NCBI GenBank assembly: GCA_041856085.1
Contig: JBHAFL010000092.1
Coordinates: 1 to 16,621, forward strand
Direction of reading: 5' to 3'
DNA from: RUG754 sp041856085
GTDB taxonomy: Bacteria > Bacillota > Clostridia > Peptostreptococcales > Anaerovoracaceae
Length of the DNA stretch: 16,621 bases
Shown here: positions 7,455 to 14,418 of the stretch, one piece after another
Position numbering within the stretch: position 1 is the stretch's first letter
How the letters are laid out: each line of letters begins with the position of its first letter
The notes under the pieces: generated by a model
What the model was told of the DNA's origin: nothing
What the model saw: the letters and a program-made list of their open reading frames with translations, nothing else
The model's database searches: none
Translations under genes and position numbers: made by a program

Positions 7455-7892
7455 ATGGAGATAACAAAAGAACAGTTAAGAGATTTAATAGCCTCTGTAA
7501 TCGAAGAAACACTAAAAGACAATAAGGAAGATTTTATCAAGAAAAAAGATAAAAGCGGGATATTGATGGTAAAAACCGACACGGTTAAGTGCGAGCCTTT
7601 TGAGGGTGACGACAAGGTGAGGTTAAAAGACATCCTGACTCTCGACGAGGCGCCGAGAATGGGAGCCGGCATAATGGAGCTCGACCATACGAGCTTCGAA
7701 TGGACGCTTACCTATGACGAGTATGATTACGTAATTGACGGAGAGCTTGAAATCGAGATAGACGGCAGGGTGATATCGGGCAAAGCGGGAGACATAATAT
7801 ATATCCCTAAAAACAGCCACATTCATTTTCAGACTCCGTCTACGGCAAGATATGCATATTTCGTATATCCCGCAGACTGGCAAAATCAATAG
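7455..7892 (+). CDS. eutQ: EutQ-type cupin protein with N-terminal encapsulation helix
   Basis: This is a 145-residue cupin of the EutQ family. EutQ has been reported to have acetate kinase activity and is linked to microcompartment assembly. The cupin barrel covers about residues 40-143, with the strands and turn YDEYDYVIDGELEIEIDG and GKAGDIIYIPKNSHIHFQTP. The first 22 residues (ITKEQLRDLIASVIEETLKD) form an amphipathic helix of encapsulation-peptide type. Enteric EutQ is about 230 residues and carries an extra N-terminal domain that is missing here; a stand-alone protein resembling that domain is encoded at 11294. The AGGAGAA site lies seven bases before the ATG. The cupin assignment is firm, enzymatic activity is not. 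Confidence 0.9.
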   Translation: MEITKEQLRDLIASVIEETLKDNKEDFIKKKDKSGILMVKTDTVKCEPFEGDDKVRLKDILTLDEAPRMGAGIMELDHTSFEWTLTYDEYDYVIDGELEIEIDGRVISGKAGDIIYIPKNSHIHFQTPSTARYAYFVYPADWQNQ

Positions 7893-7928
7893 CATCAATA
7901 CATCTGTATATCACTGAAAGGCGTAAAA

Positions 7929-8759
7929 ATGGATTTCAAAAAATGTGACAGCTTCGTAGCGGAGTTCGAAAAGACTATGAAGACCCCAAAAAAGGGCGGT
8001 TCGTCGACTTACTATACCGGAGTGGATCTCGGCACCTCATGCATTGTGCTTGCCGTACTCGACGAAAATTATCAGCCGGCTGCGGGAGCAATGCGGTATG
8101 CGGACGTGGTAAAAGACGGAATGGTAGTGGACTATATAGGAGCCATAAGAATAGTGAAAGAACTCAAGGCGGAGATAGAGGAGAAGCTGAGTGCTGAGCT
8201 TCTCTACGCCGCCGCGGCTCTGCCGCCGGGGACGGACAGCTTGGACGGCGGGGCGGTAAAAAATATAGTTCAGGCGGCAGGCTTCGAAATTACAAGTCTG
8301 CTCGATGAACCGACCGCAGCCAATAAGCTGCTGAATGTCACGGACGGCGCCGTCGTAGATGTAGGCGGAGGAACTACCGGAATTTCGATAATAAAAGACG
8401 GGAGAGTGGTTTCCGTGGTAGACGAGCCGACAGGCGGCGCCCATTTTTCGCTGGTACTTTCGGGAGCGTATAAGATATCGTTTGAAGAGGCTGACGAGCT
8501 TAAGAGAAAAAAATCAAACCACAGAGAAATTTTTCCTCTTATTAAGCCGGTAATCGAAAAGATATCTTCGATTATCAACAGGGCGGTTTCAGACGAATAT
8601 GTGAAAGAGCTTGTCTTAGTAGGCGGCAGCTGCTGTTTCACAGGCATAGAGGAGGTAGTGGAGAATATGACGGGAATACGAACCGTCAAGCCGGAGAATC
8701 CTATGTTTGTCACGCCGCTCGGAATTGCGCTAAGCTGTACCGATAAGATTATTTGCTGA
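7929..8759 (+). CDS. eutJ: EutJ, Hsp70-like ATPase/chaperone of the eut operon
   Basis: EutJ belongs to the actin/Hsp70 ATPase superfamily and is thought to help fold or assemble microcompartment components; its precise role is not known. The 276 residues show the phosphate-1 motif GVDLGTS at about residues 31-37, the connect motif near LLDEPTAANKLL, the phosphate-2 motif DVGGGTTG, and an adenosine-type motif LVLVGGSCCFTGIEE near the C-terminus. It is only the nucleotide-binding domain and lacks a substrate-binding domain, as is normal for EutJ. The ribosome binding site is weak (GAAAGGCG). The stop overlaps no neighbour; the next gene starts 17 bases later. Confidence 0.92.
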   Translation: MDFKKCDSFVAEFEKTMKTPKKGGSSTYYTGVDLGTSCIVLAVLDENYQPAAGAMRYADVVKDGMVVDYIGAIRIVKELKAEIEEKLSAELLYAAAALPPGTDSLDGGAVKNIVQAAGFEITSLLDEPTAANKLLNVTDGAVVDVGGGTTGISIIKDGRVVSVVDEPTGGAHFSLVLSGAYKISFEEADELKRKKSNHREIFPLIKPVIEKISSIINRAVSDEYVKELVLVGGSCCFTGIEEVVENMTGIRTVKPENPMFVTPLGIALSCTDKIIC

Positions 8760-8776
8760 CATTATGGAGGGAAAAA

Positions 8777-9097
8777 ATGAACTACAGAATCATCAAATCA
8801 CCCTCGGAGGGAACGCTTGCAATGATAAAACGGCGTATCGGAGCGGTGGATGATGCGACTCTGAAAGGAGCCGACGCAATCGGCCTTGTACAAGGCCCTA
8901 TGATTGATATGGTATGCGCGGCGGATATAGCCGAAAAAGCTGTAGGCGTCGAGGTCTACGATGTGAGGGGAATCTGCCCTCAGCATATGACCCTGCTCAC
9001 GATGTTCGGCGATACGGCGTCGGTGGAGGACGCACTGAAAGAGATAGAGCTAAAATTAAAAGAAGGAGTTTACAGTGATTACCGCAAAACTTATTGA
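8777..9097 (+). CDS. Circularly permuted shell hexamer (EutS/PduU/GrpU type)
   Basis: This 106-residue shell protein has the circularly permuted BMC pattern: an N-terminal strand and helix (RIIKSPSEGTLAMIKRRIG), then AIGLVQGPMIDMVCAADIAEKAVGVEVYD, and the closing FGDTASVEDALKEIE. Position in a eut operon suggests EutS, but the sequence is not very like enteric EutS. It carries a GICPQHM loop with Cys67-Pro68 that recalls GrpU, the Fe-S-binding shell protein of glycyl-radical compartments; that link is from memory. The ATG at 8777 is chosen over an in-frame ATG at 8753 because GGAGGG at 8765-8770 sits correctly before it and the upstream one would overlap eutJ. Its last 23 bases overlap the next gene. 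Confidence 0.88.
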   Translation: MNYRIIKSPSEGTLAMIKRRIGAVDDATLKGADAIGLVQGPMIDMVCAADIAEKAVGVEVYDVRGICPQHMTLLTMFGDTASVEDALKEIELKLKEGVYSDYRKTY

Positions 9098-9335
9098 TAA
9101 TATTTGGGCTACAAGAAAAGCAGAGGCGTTGAACGGATTCAAGCTTATGCTTGCGGAGGTCATAGGCGGAAAAGACGCCGGAAGCAGACTTGTAGTTGTA
9201 GACATCATCAGCGCCGGGATAGGAGACAGAGTAATTATTACTACGGGCTCCTCAGCAAGAAGAATGCTTAATGACGACAGTATTCCCGTAGACGCCGCGG
9301 TGGTGGGAATAATTGACGAAGACTGCGAGTTTTAG
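9075..9335 (+). CDS. eutN: Microcompartment vertex pentamer EutN/CcmL, copy 2 (BMC-P)
   Basis: This is a second pentameric vertex protein, 86 residues. It keeps the family marks IWATRKAEALNGFKLMLAEV, SAGIGDRVIITTGSSARR and PVDAAVVGIID, but is only moderately similar to the copy at 5902, so it is an old paralogue and not a recent duplicate. The GTG start at 9075 lies inside the end of the preceding shell gene (23-base overlap, different frame) and is preceded by AGAAGGAG at 9061-9068, giving likely translational coupling. Two different pentamers could let the shell carry two kinds of vertex. Confidence 0.93.
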   Translation: MITAKLIDNIWATRKAEALNGFKLMLAEVIGGKDAGSRLVVVDIISAGIGDRVIITTGSSARRMLNDDSIPVDAAVVGIIDEDCEF

Positions 9336-9355
9336 CGATTAGCGGGAGGATAGAT

Positions 9356-10687
9356 ATGGAATTGCTTGAAAAAATAAAAGCAGCCGGCGTTATCGGCGCC
9401 GGAGGCGCGGGCTTCCCTACCTATGTGAAACTCGGCGCCAAAGCGGAATACTTGCTTATGAACGGGGCTGAATGCGAGCCTCTCCTCAGAGTCGACCAGC
9501 AGCTGATGGCGGTCTATACGGACGAGATACTAAAAGGCTTTCTCCTCGCAAAAAAACAAGTTGAAGCGGAGCGGGCAATCATTGGGGTTAAGATGAAGCA
9601 CGGAGCTCTGATAGAGCATATGAATGCGAGAATCTCCGCGCTGGGACTTTGTGAAGAGATAAGCGTTCACTCTCTCCCCGACGTATATCCCGCAGGCGAC
9701 GAGCAGGTGCTGGTGTACGAGCTTACAGGTAGGGTCGTACCTGAAACGGGGATCCCGATTGCCGTAGGCTGCGTAGTGATAAACTCCGAAACGGCGCTTA
9801 ATATCTACAAGGCTTCGGAGGGCGCGCCCGTTACCCTAAAATATGTCACCGTCGCAGGAGACGTTCCTAATCCACTGACGGCGGCGGTTCCTGTCGGTAC
9901 CCCTATAAGAGAGCTTCTAAAAATTGCAGGAATCGGTAATACGAAAGGCGTCGAGGTTATCGACGGGGGACCGATGATGGGGCCGCTGCTTGAAGATATC
10001 GACGGCTTCGTGAGCAAAAAAACAAAAGGCCTAATCGTGCTTCCTGCCGAGCACAGCCTGATTAAAAGAAAAAAACGGACGATGAAGTCGGCGGAGATTA
10101 TTAACAGGAGCGCCTGCGAACAATGCAGAATGTGTACGGATCTTTGCCCGAGATATCTTTTGGGTCACGGCACCGTTCCTCATAAGATGGTGAGAGCCAT
10201 GGCATATAATGTCGAGGCGGACGAGCTGCTCACCGCCGCTCAGACCTGCTGTCAGTGTAACCTTTGCGAATATTTCAGCTGTCCCGCCGGTATCAGCCCG
10301 AAAAAAGCCAATGTGTATTATATGAACAGGCTTAGAGAAAAAGGCATTAAACATAAGCCGAAAGAAGGCGGCTTCAAGCCGAGAGAAATGCGTGATTACA
10401 GAATGATTCCGAGCAAGAGGCTCATCGCAAGACTTGAAATAACCGCGTTCGACCGTGAGGCGGAGCTTAAGCTTTCGATTCGGTGCGAACCCGAGCTCGT
10501 AGGAATCTACCTTTCACAGCATGTGGGCGCTAAGGCTGTGCCGTGCGTCAAACAAGGCGACAACGTTAAAAAAGGCGACGTAGTAGGTGAGATTCCCGAG
10601 GGAAGCTTGGGCGCGCCCGTGCACGCAAGCATTGACGGGACGGTAGCGGAGATAAGCGATAAGCTCATATTGATAAGGAGGAACTGA
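9356..10687 (+). CDS. pduS: PduS-like RnfC-family Fe-S flavoprotein (cobalamin reductase type)
   Basis: This 443-residue protein belongs to the PduS/RnfC family. PduS is a flavin- and iron-sulphur-containing reductase of the propanediol compartment, reported to reduce cobalamin for the adenosyltransferase and proposed to exchange electrons with PduT. The N-terminal nucleotide/flavin-binding region has GVIGAGGAGFPTYVKL and the MNGAECEPLLRVDQQLM motif. Two [4Fe-4S] motifs follow: Cys254, 257, 260 with Cys264-Pro, and Cys298, 301, 304 with Cys309-Pro. The C-terminal soluble-ligand-binding-like region (PCVKQGDNVKKGDVVGEIP) ends the protein. The next gene encodes its expected partner, a PduT-like shell protein, one base after the stop. 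Confidence 0.9.
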   Translation: MELLEKIKAAGVIGAGGAGFPTYVKLGAKAEYLLMNGAECEPLLRVDQQLMAVYTDEILKGFLLAKKQVEAERAIIGVKMKHGALIEHMNARISALGLCEEISVHSLPDVYPAGDEQVLVYELTGRVVPETGIPIAVGCVVINSETALNIYKASEGAPVTLKYVTVAGDVPNPLTAAVPVGTPIRELLKIAGIGNTKGVEVIDGGPMMGPLLEDIDGFVSKKTKGLIVLPAEHSLIKRKKRTMKSAEIINRSACEQCRMCTDLCPRYLLGHGTVPHKMVRAMAYNVEADELLTAAQTCCQCNLCEYFSCPAGISPKKANVYYMNRLREKGIKHKPKEGGFKPREMRDYRMIPSKRLIARLEITAFDREAELKLSIRCEPELVGIYLSQHVGAKAVPCVKQGDNVKKGDVVGEIPEGSLGAPVHASIDGTVAEISDKLILIRRN

Positions 10688-10688
10688 T

Positions 10689-11237
10689 ATGGCAAAGGCG
10701 ATTGGTATGATTGAATTCAGCAGTATTGCCGGAGGGATTTTTGCAGCGGATCAGATGGTAAAGACTTCCGAGGTGGAAGTCGTCACAGCGAACTCAGTAT
10801 GTCCGGGCAAATATATAGCCATCGTATACGGAGACGTTTCGTCCGTAGAAACCTCGGTTGCGGCGGGACTTAGAGCTGCGGGAGAATTTCTTGTAGACTC
10901 CATCGTGATTCCCAATGTCCATGAAAATGTTTTTCCTGCAATAGTTTCGGCGACTATGCCGGACGACATAAGGGCGTTGGGCATACTTGAATCCTATTCG
11001 CTGTCAACCATGGTTATAGCTGCGGACGCCGTGCTTAAGTGCGCTGAGCTTGAAGCGCTTGAGATAAGACTCGGCACAGGTCTCGGCGGCAAGTCCTATT
11101 TCACCTTTACGGGTGATGTGGCAGCTGTCAAAACCGGAGCGGAAACCGGCAAGGAGCTGATAGGAGAAAAAGGAATGCTGATAAATGCGGTAGTTATCCC
11201 GTCACCGTCAAAAAAACTGATAGAAACATTGTATTAG
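10689..11237 (+). CDS. pduT: PduT-like tandem-BMC shell trimer with Fe-S pore cysteine
   Basis: This 182-residue shell protein has two BMC domains (about residues 1-90 and 95-182) and forms trimers. It matches PduT closely in layout: AIGMIEFSSIAGGIFAADQM at the start, and SVCPGKY with Cys38 in the position where PduT holds a [4Fe-4S] cluster at the trimer pore. The second domain begins at ALGILESYSLSTMVIAAD and ends with VVIPSPSKKL. A GGAGG ribosome binding site lies within the last codons of the PduS-like gene. The pairing with pduS argues for electron or cluster transfer across the shell; in this operon that role is inferred. Confidence 0.92.
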   Translation: MAKAIGMIEFSSIAGGIFAADQMVKTSEVEVVTANSVCPGKYIAIVYGDVSSVETSVAAGLRAAGEFLVDSIVIPNVHENVFPAIVSATMPDDIRALGILESYSLSTMVIAADAVLKCAELEALEIRLGTGLGGKSYFTFTGDVAAVKTGAETGKELIGEKGMLINAVVIPSPSKKLIETLY

Positions 11238-11261
11238 TCATTTTCTGAAATACTATACACA

Positions 11262-11277
11262 CCGGTTTTTTAATCGG
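11262..11277 (+). other. Small hairpin before the EutQ-N-like gene
   Basis: CCGGTT at 11262-11267 can pair with AATCGG at 11272-11277 (one G-T wobble) around a TTTT loop, in the 56-base gap after the pduT-like gene. It lies just before the AAAGGA ribosome binding site of the next gene. There is no T-run after it, so it is not a terminator; it may tune stability or translation of the distal operon part. Confidence 0.35.
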
Positions 11278-11293
11278 AGAAAGGAAAAAGAGA

Positions 11294-11647
11294 ATGAAGA
11301 AGTTAGTAACTGAGCAGACTGTTAAGGAATTTTATGTCGGACACGGTAAGGACTATCCTTTTCCAATCGACGATAATACCTTAATCACACCGCTCGCGAA
11401 AGACAAGGCTAAAAGCCTTGGAATTACTTTTGAAAAGCAGGGAGCTTGCAGCAAAAAAACCGAGTGCGTAGAAAGTAAACCCGCTGTCGCAACCGGCGTG
11501 TCCGAAGCGGCAGAGGCGATATCTGCACAGGGGGAATATAAGGCAAAAGATTACGGTTGCAGTATGACCTACGAACGGCAGGCGATTGTTGAAGCAGTGC
11601 TGAAAGCGCTTGAAGCGAGGGGAATCTTGGATAAGATACTCGAATAG
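11294..11647 (+). CDS. Small protein like the EutQ N-terminal domain, with C-terminal encapsulation helix
   Basis: This 117-residue protein has no enzyme motif. Its first 50 residues (MKKLVTEQTVKEFY ... NTLITPLAKDKAKSLGITFE) resemble the N-terminal domain of enteric EutQ as I remember it (MKKLITANDIRA ... IITPEAREVAELLGFTI), and the same pattern opens EutT. A low-complexity linker with two cysteines (CSKKTEC) follows, then a C-terminal amphipathic helix (YERQAIVEAVLKALEARGIL) of encapsulation-peptide type. It sits directly before eutE. Together with the short cupin EutQ at 7455, it suggests EutQ is split into two genes here. The function is unknown; an adaptor or scaffold inside the compartment is a guess. 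Confidence 0.75.
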   Translation: MKKLVTEQTVKEFYVGHGKDYPFPIDDNTLITPLAKDKAKSLGITFEKQGACSKKTECVESKPAVATGVSEAAEAISAQGEYKAKDYGCSMTYERQAIVEAVLKALEARGILDKILE

Positions 11648-11658
11648 AGGAGGCAGTT

Positions 11659-13143
11659 ATGGATTTTGATAAAGATTTAATATCGGTACAGGAAGCGAGA
11701 AATCTGTCGAGAGCAGGGGCGGAGGCGGCGAAGATTCTGAGCGAATATACGGAAGAGCAGATCGACGCCATAATAAGGAATATGGTCAGAGTCGGAGAAG
11801 AGCACGCCTATGAGCTCGCTAAAATGGCGGTAGAGGAAACAGGCTTCGGAATTATAGAGGATAAGCTGTTTAAGAACCATATGGCTACGGGTATGCTCTA
11901 TGAGGATATACGCGGTATGAAGACTCAGGGCATAATTGCCGAGGATAAGTCAAAAAAAACCGTAGAAGTAGCCGTTCCTGTCGGTCTGATTTTGGGAATC
12001 GTCCCGTCAACCAACCCTACCTCGACGGCAATGTTTAAGTCGATAATAGCGGTCAAGGCAAGAAATCCGATAGTCTTCTCCCCGCACCCGTCGGCTAAGA
12101 GGTGTACGCTAAGAGCCGCCGAGCTGATGGAGATGGCGGCGGTTGAGGCGGGCGCTCCTAAGGGTACGATAGGCTGCCTTAAGACGCTCTCTATGGAAGC
12201 GACCGACGAGCTGATGCACAGCAAGGAGGTTAAGCTCATAATCGCGACGGGAGGCCCCGGCATGGTAAAAGCGGCGTACAGCGCAGGCAAACCGGCAATA
12301 GGAGTAGGCGCAGGCAATTCACCCGCATACATCGAGCGTACGGCAATAGTTAAAGACGCCGTAGAGAGAATAATGGCGAGCAAGACGTTTGATAACGGCA
12401 CGGTATGCGCGTCCGAGCAGTCAATTATCTGCGAGAAGTGTAATGAAGAGGCTGTAATAAAAGAGTTTGAGGCACAGGGCGGATATTTCATGACTGAGGA
12501 AGAGACGGACGCGGTATGCGAGCTGCTCTTCAAAAACGGGCATTCAATGAACCCTGCCTTCGTGGCGAGAAAACCTCAGATAATCGCGGAGGCGGCGGGC
12601 TTCAACGTCCCGAGCAGCGTGAGAGTTCTTATCGGAAGACAACGCGGGGTGGGAGACGGCAATCCGCTGTCTTTTGAAAAGCTGACGACGGTGCTTGCTT
12701 TCTACACCGTCGAGGACTGGAAAGAAGCCTGCGAGCTGAGCATCGAGCTTCTCCAAAACGGAATAGGTCACACTATGAGCATACATACGGAAGACCCAGA
12801 AATAGCAATGAAGTTCACAGCTAAGCCCGCCTCGAGAATATTGGTAAATACCGGCGGTACGCAAGGCGGTACGGGAGTTTCGACAGGACTTGCTCCGTCT
12901 TTCACTCTCGGCTGCGGCACGATGGGAGGCTCGTCGATATCCGAAAATGTTGGACCGCTTCATCTCATTAACAAAAAAGTTTTGGCTTACGGCATCAAGG
13001 ACGTCACCAAGCTTACCGAAGAGGACGAAGTATACAAAAAATATCACGGAACCGCCGGAAGCGACACTCCGACCGGTCTGAGTATCTCGCCCGAAGAACT
13101 GAAAGCGGTGATAGGCGCGGTCATAGAAGCGATGAGGAAATAA
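11659..13143 (+). CDS. eutE: CoA-acylating acetaldehyde dehydrogenase EutE
   Basis: EutE oxidises acetaldehyde with NAD+ and CoA to acetyl-CoA inside the compartment. The 494 residues contain the catalytic cysteine, Cys250, in FDNGTVCASEQS, plus PVGLILGIVPSTNPTSTA and the CoA-acylating-family GVGAGNSPAYIE. Compared with enteric EutE, the protein starts at the SVQEA segment and lacks the N-terminal encapsulation peptide. Instead the C-terminus (SPEELKAVIGAVIEAMRK) is an amphipathic helix of that type. A GAGGAGG ribosome binding site lies at 11647-11653. The start is 11 bases after the preceding stop and pduL follows after two bases, so the downstream pair is closely coupled. Confidence 0.95.
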   Translation: MDFDKDLISVQEARNLSRAGAEAAKILSEYTEEQIDAIIRNMVRVGEEHAYELAKMAVEETGFGIIEDKLFKNHMATGMLYEDIRGMKTQGIIAEDKSKKTVEVAVPVGLILGIVPSTNPTSTAMFKSIIAVKARNPIVFSPHPSAKRCTLRAAELMEMAAVEAGAPKGTIGCLKTLSMEATDELMHSKEVKLIIATGGPGMVKAAYSAGKPAIGVGAGNSPAYIERTAIVKDAVERIMASKTFDNGTVCASEQSIICEKCNEEAVIKEFEAQGGYFMTEEETDAVCELLFKNGHSMNPAFVARKPQIIAEAAGFNVPSSVRVLIGRQRGVGDGNPLSFEKLTTVLAFYTVEDWKEACELSIELLQNGIGHTMSIHTEDPEIAMKFTAKPASRILVNTGGTQGGTGVSTGLAPSFTLGCGTMGGSSISENVGPLHLINKKVLAYGIKDVTKLTEEDEVYKKYHGTAGSDTPTGLSISPEELKAVIGAVIEAMRK

Positions 13144-13145
13144 CT

Positions 13146-13799
13146 ATGAATAAGAGGGATATAGATATTATAGCGGACATTCTGTGCGAAATCTTATCCG
13201 AAAACGGAACGGTGAGGCCTGATAACAAAGAACTCACCGTTCCAGTCGGCATATCAAACAGGCATATTCACTTAAGCAGGGAAGACCTGTACGCCTGCTT
13301 CGGGGACGGATATGAGCTTACGCCGATAAAAGAGTTGTCCCAGCCCGGACAGTTCGCGGCGAAAGAGACCATGATTATATGCGGGCCGAGGGGCGCTATC
13401 GAGAACGTCAGAATTCTGGGGCCTGTAAGAAAAGAAACGCAGGCGGAGCTTCTGGCGGGAGATAACTTCAAGCTGGGAATCAAGGCTCCGCTCAGACTCT
13501 CGGGAGACATAGATAACTCCGCGTCGGTTACACTGATAGGCCCGACGGGTTCCGTAAATATCGAAAAGGGCGCTATTGTCGCCAAACGCCATATTCATAT
13601 GACGATTGAAGACGCGAGACGCTTCGGCGTATATGACGGTCAGGAGATTTCGGTTGAAATCGGCGGAGAACGAGGCGGCAGAATAGATCATGTGACAGTG
13701 CGCGCCGACGATAAGTCTAAACTGGACTTACACATAGATATCGAAGAGGCGAACGCGCTGGGCATAGCGACGGGCGCGGTCGGCAGGATTAAAAAATAA
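13146..13799 (+). CDS. pduL: Phosphate acyltransferase PduL
   Basis: PduL converts acetyl-CoA and phosphate to acetyl phosphate and CoA, recycling CoA within the compartment; here it takes the place of the Pta-like EutD. The 217 residues hold the zinc-binding histidines in SNRHIHLS (His40, His42) and AKRHIHMT (His149, His151). The first 20 residues (MNKRDIDIIADILCEILSEN) form an amphipathic encapsulation helix. The end VTVRADDKSKLDLHIDIEEANALG is typical of the family. It starts two bases after the eutE stop and has only a weak ribosome binding site, so it probably depends on coupling. It is the last gene of the operon visible here. Confidence 0.95.
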   Translation: MNKRDIDIIADILCEILSENGTVRPDNKELTVPVGISNRHIHLSREDLYACFGDGYELTPIKELSQPGQFAAKETMIICGPRGAIENVRILGPVRKETQAELLAGDNFKLGIKAPLRLSGDIDNSASVTLIGPTGSVNIEKGAIVAKRHIHMTIEDARRFGVYDGQEISVEIGGERGGRIDHVTVRADDKSKLDLHIDIEEANALGIATGAVGRIKK

Positions 13800-13902
13800 T
13801 GTTTTTAAGCTCGACTGTGAATATGAGAGTAACTTGCCGCCAAACTTATCCGACGCGGCACAAAACGTCGGGCTTGTAAGCCTCTTCTTCAAAATATGGG
13901 AC
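13800..13902 (+). other. Operon-end non-coding segment with overlapping hairpins
   Basis: After pduL no coding frame is visible. Two 6-bp stems share bases and exclude each other: TGCCGC/GCGGCA (13835-13840 with 13855-13860) and CCGACG/CGTCGG (13850-13855 with 13866-13871). A third hairpin, GGCT-TGTA-AGCC at 13871-13882, is followed by a pyrimidine run (TCTTCTTC) and not a clean T-run. This may weakly end or process the eut transcript. I see no strong intrinsic terminator for the operon here. Confidence 0.4.
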
Positions 13903-13931
13903 TTGACTTTTTCGGAGAACAGTAGTAAAGT
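13903..13931 (+). promoter_or_regulatory. Sigma-70-type promoter driving the cobalamin riboswitch RNA
   Basis: A -35 box TTGACT (13903-13908) and a -10 box TAAAGT (13926-13931) are separated by 17 bases in an AT-rich region, and transcription would start around 13937-13940, just before the riboswitch. This indicates that the RNA is made independently of the eut operon. An overlapping TATAAA at 13931 would be a less well spaced alternative. The call is from motif match only. Confidence 0.6.
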
Positions 13932-13960
13932 ATAAATATAAAATTTAATAATTAAGTTAA

Positions 13961-14175
13961 CGAGCGCAGCTAACGGAAGTCGGGTGAGAATCCCGGGCTA
14001 TACTAAGTAACCGTAATGCCGAAGCATTAGATGTTAAGCTTCAGAATGAGAGGAGAGTTTCATTTTTGAAAGCATCTAATCTAAAGGATAAGTCGGGAGA
14101 CGAGCTGTGACTCGGATGAACCAATCTTTAGGTGGCGGGGCATCGCATATAAGAGCGGCAGGAGCGCTGCGTATT
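13961..14175 (+). ncRNA. Cobalamin (adenosylcobalamin-type) riboswitch
   Basis: The conserved B12-box core is visible as GGAAGTCGGGTGAGAATCCC (13975-13994), followed by GTAACCGTAATGCCGAAG near 14026, and AAGTCGGGAGACGAGCTGTGA near 14090-14110. A P1-like stem joins CGCAGC (13965-13970) with GCTGCG (14166-14171). A long peripheral arm pairs ATTAGATG with CATCTAAT and, inside it, TTCAGAATGA with TCATTTTTGAA. CTAAAG and CTTTAG can form a further core stem. Such riboswitches turn genes off when cobalamin is plentiful. It lies after an independent promoter and before an intrinsic terminator. Confidence 0.85.
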
Positions 14176-14284
14176 CATATTAGATAGATATGGATATGTA
14201 CCTGTTCTACTTATACTTTAAGAAGACGCGGCGGCGAAGTAATATTTTCGGCTTCCGGCTCGCGTTGAAATAGATTATCGACGG

Positions 14285-14314
14285 GCAGGCTACCTTAGGG
14301 CAGTCTGCTTTTTT
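14285..14314 (+). terminator. Intrinsic terminator, likely riboswitch expression platform
   Basis: A 7-bp stem (GCAGGCT at 14285-14291 with AGTCTGC at 14302-14308, one G-T pair) with a 10-base loop is followed at once by six T residues (14309-14314). An upstream GC-rich element, ACGCG/CGCGT (14226-14230 with 14261-14265), lies between the riboswitch core and this terminator and could be part of an alternative fold. Placement about 110 bases after the riboswitch core fits transcription attenuation. Confidence 0.8.
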
Positions 14315-14418
14315 GGTATTATTTTTAATATTTTGGGTTTTCAGTCGTACAAGGGAAACTGACAAAAGATATGGCTGTTAACTGAGTGCATTTCGGGAAA
14401 TAAGCGACGATAAAATAA

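Noticed and set aside
8753..8776. ATG at 8753 as start of the permuted shell gene
   Set aside because: It overlaps the end of eutJ, has no Shine-Dalgarno, and adds residues not seen in the family; the ATG at 8777 has GGAGGG.
11230..11259. Internal promoter (TTGTAT, 18 bases, TATACA) before the EutQ-N-like gene
   Set aside because: Only three of six -35 positions match and the -35 lies within the preceding coding end; too weak to call without RNA data.
14181..14320. EutV ANTAR-binding dual hairpins (AxxGxx hexaloops)
   Set aside because: I looked for paired hairpins with hexaloops having A at position 1 and G at position 4; the terminator loop has ten bases and no such pair is visible.
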